DNA of 64,000 nucleotides from positions 124,001 through 188,000 of the forward strand of contig NZ_JACAOS010000015.1 of NCBI RefSeq assembly GCF_013386165.1, read 5' to 3'. Shown in pieces: positions 1 through 10,800 of the stretch (within the stretch, counting starts at the first letter, position 1; every line of letters starts with the position of its first letter). The notes beneath the pieces were generated by a model. The model did not search any database, was not told the origin of the DNA, and saw only the letters and a program-made list of their open reading frames with translations. The translations under genes and the position numbers were made by a program. The DNA is from Pseudomonas gingeri. Its GTDB lineage: Bacteria; Pseudomonadota; Gammaproteobacteria; Pseudomonadales; Pseudomonadaceae.

Positions 1-396
1 CCGCAACGTTTCACTGTCTACGACATTCAGGCATTCCCCCTCGTTATTGCCTGCAATGAGGCCATCGTTCCCGGTTATGCCGAGCAGTGGGAACGGGAAC
101 TGGATGCGCTGGTAGCGCAGCCGCAGCCCTTTGTGATCATTTTTCCAGAGGGCCGGCCTGAAGCAGAAAGCCATGAGGATCGCAAACGCAGGATGGCATG
201 GTTCAAGGCGAACCGGCAGCGATTGGGTAGTGTCTGCCGGGCGCTGATCAGCATCGAATACGATGCCCGGGAGCGCGAACAGGCACAGGCACGTGCGCAG
301 GATCTGGCCAAAGTGTTTGGCGTTGCCCTTGAAACCACGGCGACGCGAGAAGAGGCGCAGCTACTCGCGCGACGGCTACTGCTGGAGATGGATTGA
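1..396 (+). CDS. Hypothetical protein, 5' end outside the window
   Basis: An open frame runs from the first base to the TGA at 394-396, giving at least 131 residues with no start inside the conserved-looking part, so the gene almost certainly begins upstream. The visible part starts QRFTVYDIQAFPLV, has a beta-strand-like FVIIFPEG stretch about a third of the way in, and then a long charged helical C-terminus rich in Arg, Glu and Ala. I do not recognise the family. A GTG at 133 could start a shorter product, but the coding-looking sequence before it argues against that. It is followed by 240 bases without a gene. Confidence 0.6.
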   Translation, partial: PQRFTVYDIQAFPLVIACNEAIVPGYAEQWERELDALVAQPQPFVIIFPEGRPEAESHEDRKRRMAWFKANRQRLGSVCRALISIEYDAREREQAQARAQDLAKVFGVALETTATREEAQLLARRLLLEMD

Positions 397-636
397 AGGG
401 GGTCCTTGACCCGAAAAGCGGGGACACCCATCAGCCGGTCTTGAATCAAGGCTACAAGCAACCGACAACTGCAGCATTATCTCGCGGCCCGCCAGGGCCC
501 ATGGATAGAGCGCAGCGTGCCGTGCCCCCGGCCTCAAAAAGTGACAGGGAACAGCCCTCGAAGCGACCTGTCCGTGTCAAGATCGGCAAGCGTCAACGAA
601 AGATTGATGTTATTTTGATATCACTCGGATTAGGCC

Positions 637-2331
637 GTGAAGAATCGTTTAAGCACCGAGAAATCACCTCTAATTCACCGAGTTTGCCACTTGAACATCC
701 TGAATCAATCCAAATTCTCGACCAAGCTTTTGTCCTCATTCGCTATCTGTGCCCTGATCACCCTCGCCGTCGGTGGGTTAGGCATGGCGGGGATCAACCG
801 TTTGGCCAATGCGCTGTCGTTGACCTTCTCCAACAGCCTGGTTTCGGTGGGCAACGTCAACGAGACGCTGTCCAGCCTGATCGCTCACAACCGCGAACTC
901 TACCGCTTGCTCGATGCTCAGGACGGCGGCGTGTCCGAAGCGGACAAGACACGTATTCGCCAGTCCCTGGCAACCTATCTGGCGCGGGCGGAAAAGGCTT
1001 TCACGACCTACCGGGCCACGCCGCTGGAGGCTGATGAGCGGGCGGCGGGAGACAAGTACGCAGCGCGGTGGCCCAGTTATGTGGCAGGTGCGCAGAAGGT
1101 CATTGAGCTGATGGATGCCAACGATCTTGTCCAGGCACGCATTCGCTTGAACGCGCTGTCACTTGAGGTGTTCAACATCTCTCGCGATGACCTGCGAATC
1201 ATGATCGATTCGAACAATCGGCAGATCAAGGAAGGAGCCGAGGGTGCCCAGGCGCTCAAAGCAAGCTCCACACTGATGTTGCTGGCGGGGATTGTGATCG
1301 CCTTTCTGGTGGCCGCCACGCTTGGCATCTTGATTACCCGCATGATTACTCGCCCACTGGCGGTAGCGGTCGAGCATGCACAGCGCATTGCCCGTGGCGA
1401 CCTGACCCAGAGTATTTCCACTACCCGCGGCGATGAAGCGGGGCAATTGCTCAATGCCCTGGCGGAGATGCAAAACGGCTTGAGGCAAACCCTTCAGCAG
1501 ATCGCCAGTGCCTCGGACCAGTTGGCCTCGGCAGCCGAAGAGCTGAGCGCAGTGACACAGGAAAGTACCCATGGCCTGACACGGCAGAATGACGAAATCC
1601 AGCAAGCAGCCACTGCCATCAACCAGATGACGGCGGCCGTCGAGGAGGTAGCGCGCAATGCCGTGTCGACGTCCGAGGCCTCCAAAGCCGCAACCGACGA
1701 CGCCGCTCATGGCCGCAGCCAGGTCAACCATACGCTCACAGGCATCAGCACCATGGTGGAAGAGATCACCGAGTCGACCGAGACGGTGATCGAACTGGCC
1801 GGGAACATTCAGGGCGTCAGCAAAGTACTGGACGTTATCCGCAGCATCGCCGAACAGACCAACCTGCTGGCGCTCAATGCCGCCATCGAAGCCGCCCGTG
1901 CTGGCGAACAGGGACGCGGGTTTGCGGTGGTGGCCGATGAAGTACGAGCACTCGCCCACCGCACCCAAACCTCAACCATAGAAATCGAAGGCATGATCAG
2001 CAGCGTGCAATCGGGTGCCAATGGGGCCGTCACGGCCATGGGCAAGAGCCTGTCACTGGCCACCAGCACCCAGGAACTGGCCCAGAGCGCCGGGGCGGCA
2101 CTGGAGAAGATCAGCGACAGGGTCGTCAGTATCAACGCGCGCAACCTGGTGATCGCTTCGGCGTCCGAAGAACAGGCCCAGGTAGCCCGTGAGGTGGACC
2201 GTAACCTGCTGAACATCCAGGACCTTTCGACCCAGACCGCGGCTGGCGCCAACCAGACCAGCGCCTCCAGCCAGGACCTGTCACGCCTGGCCATCGCCTT
2301 CAATGTTCTGGTCGCGCAGTTCAAGCTTTGA
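637..2331 (+). CDS. Methyl-accepting chemotaxis protein
   Basis: Transmembrane chemoreceptor that senses a ligand in the periplasm and controls CheA through CheW. From the GTG at 637, a first membrane segment lies at about residues 31-55. A helical, four-helix-bundle-like sensor domain of about 155 residues follows, then a second membrane segment near 210-235 ([20 protein letters not shown]), a HAMP domain to about 290, and a long coiled-coil signalling domain. The hairpin tip carries the family hallmark ([20 protein letters not shown], near residues 405-425). There is no C-terminal pentapeptide tether for CheR/CheB. The start is uncertain: an in-frame TTG at 691 would give a more typical short cytoplasmic lead ([14 protein letters not shown]). 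The ligand cannot be read from sequence. It stands alone, with no chemotaxis genes nearby. Confidence 0.93.
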   Translation: MKNRLSTEKSPLIHRVCHLNILNQSKFSTKLLSSFAICALITLAVGGLGMAGINRLANALSLTFSNSLVSVGNVNETLSSLIAHNRELYRLLDAQDGGVSEADKTRIRQSLATYLARAEKAFTTYRATPLEADERAAGDKYAARWPSYVAGAQKVIELMDANDLVQARIRLNALSLEVFNISRDDLRIMIDSNNRQIKEGAEGAQALKASSTLMLLAGIVIAFLVAATLGILITRMITRPLAVAVEHAQRIARGDLTQSISTTRGDEAGQLLNALAEMQNGLRQTLQQIASASDQLASAAEELSAVTQESTHGLTRQNDEIQQAATAINQMTAAVEEVARNAVSTSEASKAATDDAAHGRSQVNHTLTGISTMVEEITESTETVIELAGNIQGVSKVLDVIRSIAEQTNLLALNAAIEAARAGEQGRGFAVVADEVRALAHRTQTSTIEIEGMISSVQSGANGAVTAMGKSLSLATSTQELAQSAGAALEKISDRVVSINARNLVIASASEEQAQVAREVDRNLLNIQDLSTQTAAGANQTSASSQDLSRLAIAFNVLVAQFKL

Positions 2332-2370
2332 AGGGCTGGGGCGGCTAGCGGTACAGCCATGAAATCGTTA

Positions 2371-3318
2371 CTAAGCCAATGGCACTGGGGTCAGGACGGG
2401 GCTTCCCGAGAAGTACACCTTCAGGTTTTCAATGACCAGTTGCAGCGTGGCGGTGACCGCCTCTGGTGATCGCCCGGCGATATGCGGCGTCAGGATCAGG
2501 TTGTTCAGATTGGCGAACTCCGCTGGCACATCGGGCTCGCCCTCCACGACATCCAGTGCCGCCCCGGCGATTTCCCTGTTTGTCAGTGCCGAGACAAGTG
2601 CAGCGGTATCGACAACGCTGCCTCGGGCGATATTGACCAGATAGCCGTTGGGACCAAGGGCTTTCAGTACTGTCGCATCGACCAGGTGAAATGTCGCCGC
2701 ACCACCGGGCGTGGCGACGATCAGGAAATCGGCCCAACTTGCCAAGGCCACTGGCGTATCAAAATAAGTGAATGGCGATGCTTCTCGTGGATGACGACTG
2801 TGGTATCCCACCGACATCTCGAACCCACCGGCACCGCGCCGGGCAATCTGCTGTCCAATATTCCCCAGCCCCAGAATCCCCAGGTTCTTTTTCGAGAGCA
2901 TCGGACGTGGCTGCCTGGATTGAGCCCATTGACCGTGACGGACAGCGGTGTCGGCTTGCGGAATACCTCTGACAATGGCCATCAACAGTGCGATTGCATG
3001 GTCAGCGACCGAGGCGTCGTTGGTACCGGGACCATGGGTCACGACGATGTCGCGTGCGCGCGCCGCAACCAGATCGACCTTTTCGTAGCCCGCGCCCTGG
3101 GCGCAGATGATCTTGAGTTGAGGCAGGAAGGCTATTTCGTCGGCCGAGAGTCCCGTAGACCCGTTTGTCAGAACCGCTTGAAGCTGAGGGCCCAGGGTCT
3201 TGAACGTGTGGGCCTTCGCTTCAGCCGACAACGCCACATGGGCCTTGAAGCCGGAAGCTTCGAGGTGGGCAAGGCCCTCAGGTGCCAACTCGATCAGAAC
3301 CAGGAGATCTCGGGGCAT
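2371..3318 (-). CDS. D-isomer-specific 2-hydroxyacid dehydrogenase
   Basis: NAD(P)-dependent cytosolic enzyme of the D-2-hydroxyacid dehydrogenase family, which reduces 2-oxoacids such as glyoxylate or hydroxypyruvate. The product has 315 residues. The dinucleotide-binding motif is LGILGLGNIGQQIA. The catalytic triad is present: Arg in VNIARGSVVD, Glu in VEGEPDV, and His in LTPHIAGRS. The ATG at 3318 is chosen because an AAGAG ribosome site lies about 10 nt upstream; the frame stays open 29 codons further without family-like sequence. It resembles hydroxypyruvate/glyoxylate reductases (GhrB-like) more than lactate or phosphoglycerate dehydrogenases, but the substrate is not certain. It is convergent with the chemoreceptor gene and 98 nt from the GNAT gene upstream. 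Confidence 0.9.
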   Translation of the reverse strand: MPRDLLVLIELAPEGLAHLEASGFKAHVALSAEAKAHTFKTLGPQLQAVLTNGSTGLSADEIAFLPQLKIICAQGAGYEKVDLVAARARDIVVTHGPGTNDASVADHAIALLMAIVRGIPQADTAVRHGQWAQSRQPRPMLSKKNLGILGLGNIGQQIARRGAGGFEMSVGYHSRHPREASPFTYFDTPVALASWADFLIVATPGGAATFHLVDATVLKALGPNGYLVNIARGSVVDTAALVSALTNREIAGAALDVVEGEPDVPAEFANLNNLILTPHIAGRSPEAVTATLQLVIENLKVYFSGSPVLTPVPLA

Positions 3319-3416
3319 GGGCAGGTACTCTTGGTTTAGCAGGTGCGGGTTTGGGAATGCCCTGCAGCATAGACTACGCGATGGGGTGCACCTGGGAGCT
3401 GACACCCGGCATCCGG

Positions 3417-3935
3417 TCAGGTGTCCAGATTTAGCACCATTAGCTCTTCATCATAAAAGCGCCCACCTACCCACAGCACCCGCGGCTTGATGCCAAAGGA
3501 CTCGAATCCGAGCGACCGATAGAAGCGGTTCGCAGCGACGTTCTCGGTATTGACACACAGATGGAGCTGAATGACACCAGTCGCCTTGGCCTGCGCGCAT
3601 ACGGCTTCGAAGAGTCGTCGGGCCGTTCCCTGTCGGCGGTAGGCCGCATCAACAAAGACGCCCCATACCATCCCCGTATGCTCGGCCTGCCGGACAGGCT
3701 CACGGTGCAGACTGGTAACCCCCACCAGGTCTTCTCCTGCAAAGGCCCCGAACACAATCTGATGCACGGTGGCATGAAGCAGCGCCGCAGTTTGCTCCAC
3801 TGGCCACGCCAGCTCCTCCTCAATCGTTGGCCACATGGTGGAGGGGGAATCAGCAACCGCACGAAGGCGGATTTCTCTATACGGTTGCGCATCAATCTCC
3901 GACAGCGGTCTGACGGTGATAGGGCTGTCTTGCAT
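3417..3935 (-). CDS. GNAT-family N-acetyltransferase
   Basis: Acetyl-CoA-dependent acetyltransferase of 172 residues, substrate unknown. The acetyl-CoA-binding motif A is clear (GVFVDAAYRRQGTARRLFEA), and motif B follows (NTENVAANRFYRSLGFESFG). The ATG at 3935 is preceded by AAGAGG at a good distance. The open frame runs 51 codons further upstream, but that part looks non-coding. Small single-domain GNATs of this type are common accessory genes in Pseudomonas. It lies in the same orientation as the dehydrogenase downstream, with a 98-nt gap, so co-transcription is possible. Confidence 0.88.
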   Translation of the reverse strand: MQDSPITVRPLSEIDAQPYREIRLRAVADSPSTMWPTIEEELAWPVEQTAALLHATVHQIVFGAFAGEDLVGVTSLHREPVRQAEHTGMVWGVFVDAAYRRQGTARRLFEAVCAQAKATGVIQLHLCVNTENVAANRFYRSLGFESFGIKPRVLWVGGRFYDEELMVLNLDT

Positions 3936-4355
3936 AGACGCGAAACCTCTTGAGCGGGTTTGAGATCGTGCTCCGGCACATGGCGTCAGTCCGGGCTTGG
4001 GCTGTTGAGTCTGAGGACTCTCTATATCGGTATAGCTTAGCCGAGGGATATTCGCTGATGCACTGAAACACCTCAAGCATCCGAACATGAAACTTTTCGA
4101 GTGGGCGAAAGGACTGTTCAGCCGTTCAGAAGAGTCTTATCGGAGTTGCTCTCCATAGGCACAAATCGACATCGGCGAAGATGAAAAAATGTGTCAAAAA
4201 TGACTACAATAAGATAACGCTTGATCATTTCGTTGAGCGGCACGCCATGCAGCGTCAGGTTCTTATGCGCTGTTCACCGAACCACAACCATCACAACCAG
4301 TTTGTAGACTCGATCCTGAACATATCAAATACCCCCTCATTCCGGGACTGTACAG
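3936..4355. other. Intergenic stretch with no convincing gene
   Basis: About 420 bases, AT-richer than the surroundings, between the GNAT gene and the left copy of the direct repeat. A 75-codon frame starts at 4181 (MKKCVKNDYNK) but has no clear ribosome site and runs into the repeat, so it is not called. The stretch probably holds the promoter of the GNAT gene and the outer junction of the inserted module. Confidence 0.5.
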
Positions 4356-4657
4356 CTAGATTGGAGTCGTTGGGCCAAGTTGTAAAACGGTTGCGGGGCC
4401 CGCTCTGAAAGTAGGGTTGTGTGCAGCCGCTGCAATCATATGAGTCGTAGCCTCATGGGCCTCAAGCGCTGATTTCGATGCCCATCGCTCAATCAAAAAA
4501 ACTGATCGTCATTGCCAGCAATCCGATGAAGATCGTATTGCTGGCACCCCTCTTAATTTCTGACCAGTGGAGCAAGCTTTTCAAACGCATCAACTTGCGC
4601 TTGCCATCGTCCCACCTGCATAGCAATCAAAATGACCAGCTTCACTTCACTCGACAT
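4356..4657 (-). pseudogene. Broken antibiotic biosynthesis monooxygenase (ABM) gene copy
   Basis: Duplicate of the intact gene at 12625-12927. Reading from the ATG at 4657 gives MSSEVKLVILIAMQVGR and so on, in register with the intact copy up to residue 34. Codon 35 is TAA where the intact gene has GAA. A single base is also missing in the A-run near 4494-4500 (seven A here, AAAACAAA in the intact copy), which shifts the frame of the remainder. The original stop (CTA on the plus strand) is still visible at 4356-4358. With two independent lesions it is almost certainly non-functional. Confidence 0.9.
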
Positions 4658-4787
4658 AAACAGGCTCCATGCTGGTACTCAGAAGTTTGATTGCACATTG
4701 CGGTAATGCCACCGGTCCAACGGACATGGCAGGAAAACATAATTGGCGTCCGTGCAGCCAGCTAGGTCGGGGTAGTACTCGACCTTT
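4356..4787. repeat. Left copy of a ~430-bp imperfect direct repeat
   Basis: This stretch matches 12625-13057 almost base for base, by eye at roughly nine in ten positions, in the same orientation. Both copies contain an antibiotic-biosynthesis-monooxygenase-type gene on the minus strand plus about 130 bp upstream of its start. Similarity begins at the stop codon (GCTAGA, 4355-4360) and fades after TAGTACTC near 4780. The two copies bracket the helicase-nuclease/GNAT module. Confidence 0.9.
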
Positions 4788-4849
4788 CTTGGCGTTACTA
4801 CACATTTAACATATACGCACAGCCGGTCTGAGCCCCTCGTGTAATCTGC

Positions 4850-4876
4850 AAAAAAGGGGCACTGGTACAGTGCCCC
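4850..4876 (-). terminator. Rho-independent terminator of the helicase-nuclease gene
   Basis: A 9-bp perfect stem (GGGGCACTG at 4856-4864 with CAGTGCCCC at 4868-4876) is followed, on the minus strand, by six T. It lies 9 nt after the helicase stop codon. Confidence 0.88.
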
Positions 4877-4885
4877 TGATAGCGA

Positions 4886-7800
4886 TCAATCAACCGTTCG
4901 ACGTATCGCTTTTTCGATTCGCTGACGCCCCGAGTGAGCCAGCTTGCTGACACCCGCTTCCTTAGCAACCGCGTATATCAACGAGTCTCCTTCATGACCC
5001 CGCTCTGCCATCTCCTGAACAAGGGCTTCCAGCTCCGGCATGCAGATCTCAGCGAGCCCCCTCATCGAGTCATCTTCACCAGGACGACGGAAAACGACAG
5101 CGGAATTTGTCTCGATATGACTGGGCCAAAAGAAGACTCCTGTCTGCTCCTCTTCATGCGAGCGGAATCGTGCGCGTGCAAGTTGATCAACGCGATCCCG
5201 AATACGGGAACCCGTTCTCACCCAACCATGAGCCCGGGCAATACGTCTTGCGAGCGCGGAGTCCAGAACCGGCCCCTCTTTGGCGACGACATGCGCGATC
5301 ATCTGCTCCAGAGTTGCGGTGTAGCTCGCGTCGAAGAACTGATCTGGATCGACTATCTCGACCGCCTGGCTAGGGTCCGCCTCTCGGTAGATCAGCTGTT
5401 CAACGGCCCTGGCCATGGCGACGACATCTGCCACTGGGTCAACAGCAGCTACTCTGGCGTACTTCAACTCTGGCAGTGCACCCGCAGAATCATTGGCCTC
5501 TGTAATACCAGATGCAGTAGCAAGCACCGTTACCTGATCTACTACCGCTATGACCTCAGCCATTGCAGCATCGACTCGAAGGCGTTCCGCCTCCTGTGCG
5601 GCATCGACAACAGCTTGCTTTGCCCTGGACTCGGCGAGGATTTCATTCAGACGCTGATGCACCTTTTCTGCAGTTCCAGCGGCATCAACCCACCAGTCTG
5701 TTGACCAGATTCTGACTATTTCCCATCCAAGCCCACGAAGCACGAACTCGCGGAGCTTGTCACGATCCCGAGCCGTTGCACTTCGATGATAAGTGGCGCC
5801 ATCACATTCCACCCCGGCGAGGAATCGGCCAGGGGCGTCAGGGTCTACAACACCTAGATCAACACGGAAAGATGAAACACCGATCTGGGTATGAACCTGC
5901 CATCCCTTCTTAGCCAAAGCAGCGGCAACCGCTTCTTCGAATGGGCTATCGAATCCTCCTACGCTACCAAAATTGGCTTCAGCCAAAGCCTGTGGCCCAC
6001 GCTCCGCGAATTCGAGGAAATGCTTCAGGTCGCGTACCCCTATCGCCTGGGTCCGAGCCAGATCAATGTGCTCTGGACGCAAAGTCGAGAACACCAGCAG
6101 TTCCTGACGGGCTCGAGTGATTGCAACGTTGAGTCGGCGCTCACCGCCGGGACGATTCATCGGGCCGAAATTCATCGACAACACCCCAGCAGCGTCTTTC
6201 CCATAGGTGGTCGAGAAGTAGATGATGTCTCGCTCATCGCCCTGCACGCTTTCCAGGTTCTTTACGAACACAGGCTCCAGTTCGGACTCAGCGAAGTAAG
6301 CGTCGAGGGACGGGTCTTTCCGGCAGGCCTCATCAAGCATGTCCATGATGAGTTTTTGTTGCTCGCCATTGAAAGTGACTACCCCCACAGTCCGCCTGCT
6401 TTCCCGGAATGTAGGCGACTGAAGACGGGCGACGAGATCAGCAACCAACGCTCTCGCTTCAATCAGGTTGGTGCGTGATGCGCCCTTGTCATAGACGCCT
6501 GCCACCGGGCACAGCCGTACTGCCTTGTCGGCAGTAAACGGCGATGGAAAGGTCACCAACTTCGATTGGTAATACCGCTGGTTCGAGAATGCGATAAGGC
6601 TCTCATGCCGACTGCGGTAGTGCCAGTTCAGGTTTCGCGTTGGCAGGTTTGCACTAATGCATTCATCAAGAATGCTCTCGAGATCAGCCTCAACGTCTTC
6701 ATCATCAGAGGTGGATTCGGCGCGGTCAAAGAATGACGTCGGCGGGAGCTGTTTCGGGTCACCCACCATCACTACCTGCTTCCCTCGCGCCATGGCACCG
6801 ATAGCATCCCATACCGGAATCTGAGACGCCTCATCAAATACAACAAGGTCGAATGGTGTGGAAGCAGGAGGCAGATACTGAGCAATGGAGAGCGGGCTCA
6901 TCAGCAGGCAGGGGGTCAGCTTTGTCAGAGCATCGGGGGCACGTGTCATCAGCTCCCGCAGTGGAATATGTTTGGTCTTCTTACCCATCTCGTGGCGCAG
7001 AAGGCCCCATTCCGAAGAGCGGCTAACGCCCTCCTGGCTCGGCAGGTCAGCACATAGGCGAGCCCGAAGCCAGTCTTTGGTCAACTCCGTGAATTTGTCG
7101 TCAAGCGCGCGAAAATCACGAATACGTTGCTCATGCTCCACGCTCACGAATGTCCTAATCACCTCTTCGTTGTCCACGGTGTGGTTCAGCCACCAGCGAG
7201 CGTAGTTCACTTCCAGGACACGCCGGACTTTTCCAGAAGTGATCGCCCCACTTTCCATACCTTGGACAATCGGAGCCAAGCCTACCGCATAGGCCTCATC
7301 GCGAACCTTGCGCCAAGAACACCACGCCTTGAGCCGTGACTCGAACGCGACCACAGTTTCGCAGTTTTTCTTGAGGTCATTCAGAGACAGGTGCGCAGTT
7401 TCATCGATAGCTATGTCAGTGAACTGACCTATCGAGGTCAGCTGCGCTGATCGCGCCTGAAGCAACCCAAGCTTTTCGCACAGCGCATTACCGGCAACCG
7501 CTATGGCGCCCTCTGGCTCCAGCAATGCATTCCCATCCCCCAGCAGCGTTTGTAGTGGTGCTTTATAGGCCGCTATTTGTTCTGGATTAAGCGCAAGCTT
7601 GGCTATCGAGGTAGCTATCTGGAGCTGGAATGCAACGGCCTGGCGTGCGACTTCAAGTTTGGTCTTCAAATCGCTCCAGACCGGGACTAGCTCTCGCAAA
7701 TCAGCCAGATCAGCCAAATCCCGCTCGACTGCCGTTCTCTGCTTGAGCAGCTCAAAATCATCTTTCAACGACTCGCCACAACGCCCCTCTTCTACATAAG

Positions 7801-10800
7801 GATGGTCATCAACAAGTCGACCGCGCTCCTCGATATCACGACGCTCTGCCTGGAAGCGCAGCGCTGCAACAAGAACATCGATATCAGTGCTTAAACCTCT
7901 CCACAGCGAGTTGGTGCCTAAGCCAAGGCCACCCAGATGTTCCATCTCAGCATCAAGGCGGACCAAGGTACGCAGTCGTCGAAGCTCTTCCTTCAACTCA
8001 TCGCCCAGTTGGCCCTGCTCGACTGACAAGAAGCCATCATCGACCCAGGCATAGCCACTCTTTTGAAGCCGCACTGCTTCTTGCAGCTTGATCGCTGTCG
8101 CGAGTTGCGCCGCTTCTGACTTGGCGCCTTGCCAAACGGCAACACATTCATGACCGGGCTCAAGTTCATCAATAGCTCGGCGCACAGACCGAATTTCAAC
8201 CCAGGTAGCCAGATCCTGGCCGTTGTCTGGCTCGCCTTTGGTTGTCTGCATCGGCGCCAGCAGCCCAACGATTCGGCGCTTCGCGAACCAGGATTTTGGC
8301 CAGAATGACTCCTCGGCTTCCTTCCATTCACGCTGCAGGAGCTCGACGTCCAGCGCTTCAACTGCATCACTGTAAGTCGCACTGAGCTGCTGTTTCAGAT
8401 CATCTATCTGGCCTAGCAGTGTCGCTGCCTCGCCCAGAGCATCAGTGACACTTTCCGGCCAAGCTGGGCAAAGCTCAGCGTATATGCCACGGCGTTGCTG
8501 CAAAAGATCGATGCCCTGTTTGGCGTCGGCAACAACACGAGAAGTCCACAGGGCAGAAAGCCTCGAGTTGATACCCCGGTGCTGCTCTACCCACTCACAG
8601 CCATCGACCAGGCGCTGAGTAATTGTGCGAGCATCAATCCGCAGTGCGAAACGCCAGTCGTGTCCGGCAGCCGCCGGAAGTGTCTGCGAAAGGCTAACCA
8701 AGCCTTCAAGCGTCGCGGGAGTGTAATCCGCCGAAGGTAGCCCGGATAACTCTACGAAGCGATCAGCAGCTCTTTGCACGTCCAGCACTGCAGGCAGTAC
8801 ATCACGCGCGGCCTGGGTAAACTGCTGCTGCCAATGAGTCGACCATTCTGACTGGCCAACCGCGGACAAGGCAGTGCCGGCGAGTTGGCCATAACCCACC
8901 GCTTGAGCGTTCACCTCAAGGCGGTCACCTAACTCACGAAGCCCAAGCATGGCCTTCTGGTCATGCATGTCAGGGGATGGCCAGACAACGGCCGCCACAG
9001 TCTCATCAACACCTGATGTCACCGTACCGATCGCGTCGTAAATGCTGTACCCATTTCGATATCTACAGTGAAGTCGTTCGACATAGATATTCAAACTATC
9101 ACGCAGCGAAGCGAGCCGCTGTGCCTCCACCTCCCACACAGCAGAGTCCACTTGCCCTTTGGCTTCCCACGCCGACTGCAATTGGGCGAGGACATCAGCT
9201 TTTCGCGCTTTGCTGGAGTGGAGTTCCAAACAGAACTCACCTAGACCAATTTCACGCAAACGCCGGTACACCACATCCAGGGCTGCGATCTTCTCGGACA
9301 CGAACAGCACTCGGCGCCCTTGCGCAATCGACTGAGCGATCATGTTGGAAATCGTCTGGCTTTTGCCAGTGCCGGGCGGCCCGATTAGCACGAAGTCCTT
9401 ACCCTTGGCAGCAGCCATCACAGCCGCAAGCTGAGACGAGTCCGAAGGCAGTGGGCAGAACACATCAGTGGGGCTGTAATCACGATCGAGCGAGGCTGCC
9501 TCAGGGAAGGGAGTATCAGAAACAAACGAATCGCGTGGGGTATCCAACAGATGCTGGACTACAGGACTCTGGCGCAGGTGCTCAGCATTCTCGGCCAGAT
9601 CCTTCCACATCAGGTACTTGGCAAACGAAAACATCGACAGTACGACATCTTCGTTCAACTCCCATCCCGGGATCTCTTTGATGGCGTGACCGACCTTATT
9701 CCAGATACCCGCAATATCCAATCCGGAGTCGTCGCGAGGCAGCTCATGTTCCAGCGATCCCAGGCCGAGCTCGAAATCCTGGCGCAGCATTTCGATCAGC
9801 GTCGGGTTAAAGCGCGGCTCATCATCGTGCAGCACCAGGGTGAAGCCTGATCGCGCGCTTCTACGTTCCAATGTGACAGGAACCAGGACTAGCGGCGCCT
9901 TGTATTTCTGCCCGGCTCTGTCCTCACGTGTCCAGCTAAGGAAACCGATAGCCAGGAACAGAGTGTTGGAGCCCCCCTCCTGCAAGGCAGTGCGAGCGCC
10001 CCGATACAGCTCGGTAAGACGAACATCCATCTCGTTGGACGAGAGTGCGACGAAGACCTCTCTGCGCTTGAGCGCGTCTTCGGCATGGCGACGGCGAACA
10101 TCCTCACGCTCACGTTGCTCATAAAGGGTACGTTCCCGCGGATCTGCTCCGTCCATAAGATCCGGCCTGGTCAGCAGTTTCAATGACTGCCCACTCGCGA
10201 GAATGTCCTCAAGCGCACCTGGATCTGGAGATTCGAGCTTCAGCGCTCGCTTGCCCATTTTGAAATTGAGGAGGTTGTTTCGAAGCGAGAGATCGAGCAG
10301 CTTACGCTGCCAACGACCAAGGCGGTCAGCAGGGTCAAGCCTGGACAGGTCTTCGACCTGAACTTCGATAGCTTCGTCATGGAAACCGATCGCATCCTCA
10401 ACCAGAAGTGGAGGTGCATCATCTGCCATTTCCACCACAACACGGGCGATCTGAGCCTCGGAGCTGGCGAGCGGCTTGATCCGCTGCAGGCGAGCACGGC
10501 GAATATCCAACAGCATTTCGAAGTTGCTCTCAGCATCTTCGGCAATCTGCTTCGCCCCCCTCTCCACAGCGTACGAGAAAGACGGAATTGGGCTTTGAGT
10601 GATGAGCGTGGTCTCGAACAGCACCAGTTCTTGGAGCTTCACACGCTTGCGAACTGCCGTGACATCATCTATCAGGGCAGTAGTGAACTCCTCAGGCTTC
10701 ATCCATAAACCGGCAAAAGCATGACCGCGAGTAAAGACGATGACTGGATTGAGACCAATCTGCTCGAGCGCAGCGCAAAAGAGCAAGGTCAAATCCATGC

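Noticed and set aside
393..1034. A 213-codon frame overlapping the chemoreceptor start
   Set aside because: Out of frame with the chemoreceptor, no domain, and rich in Arg/Gln/Pro as expected of a shadow frame.
4181..4408. A 75-codon plus-strand frame left of the repeat
   Set aside because: No clear ribosome site, no family, and it runs into the antisense of the ABM pseudogene.
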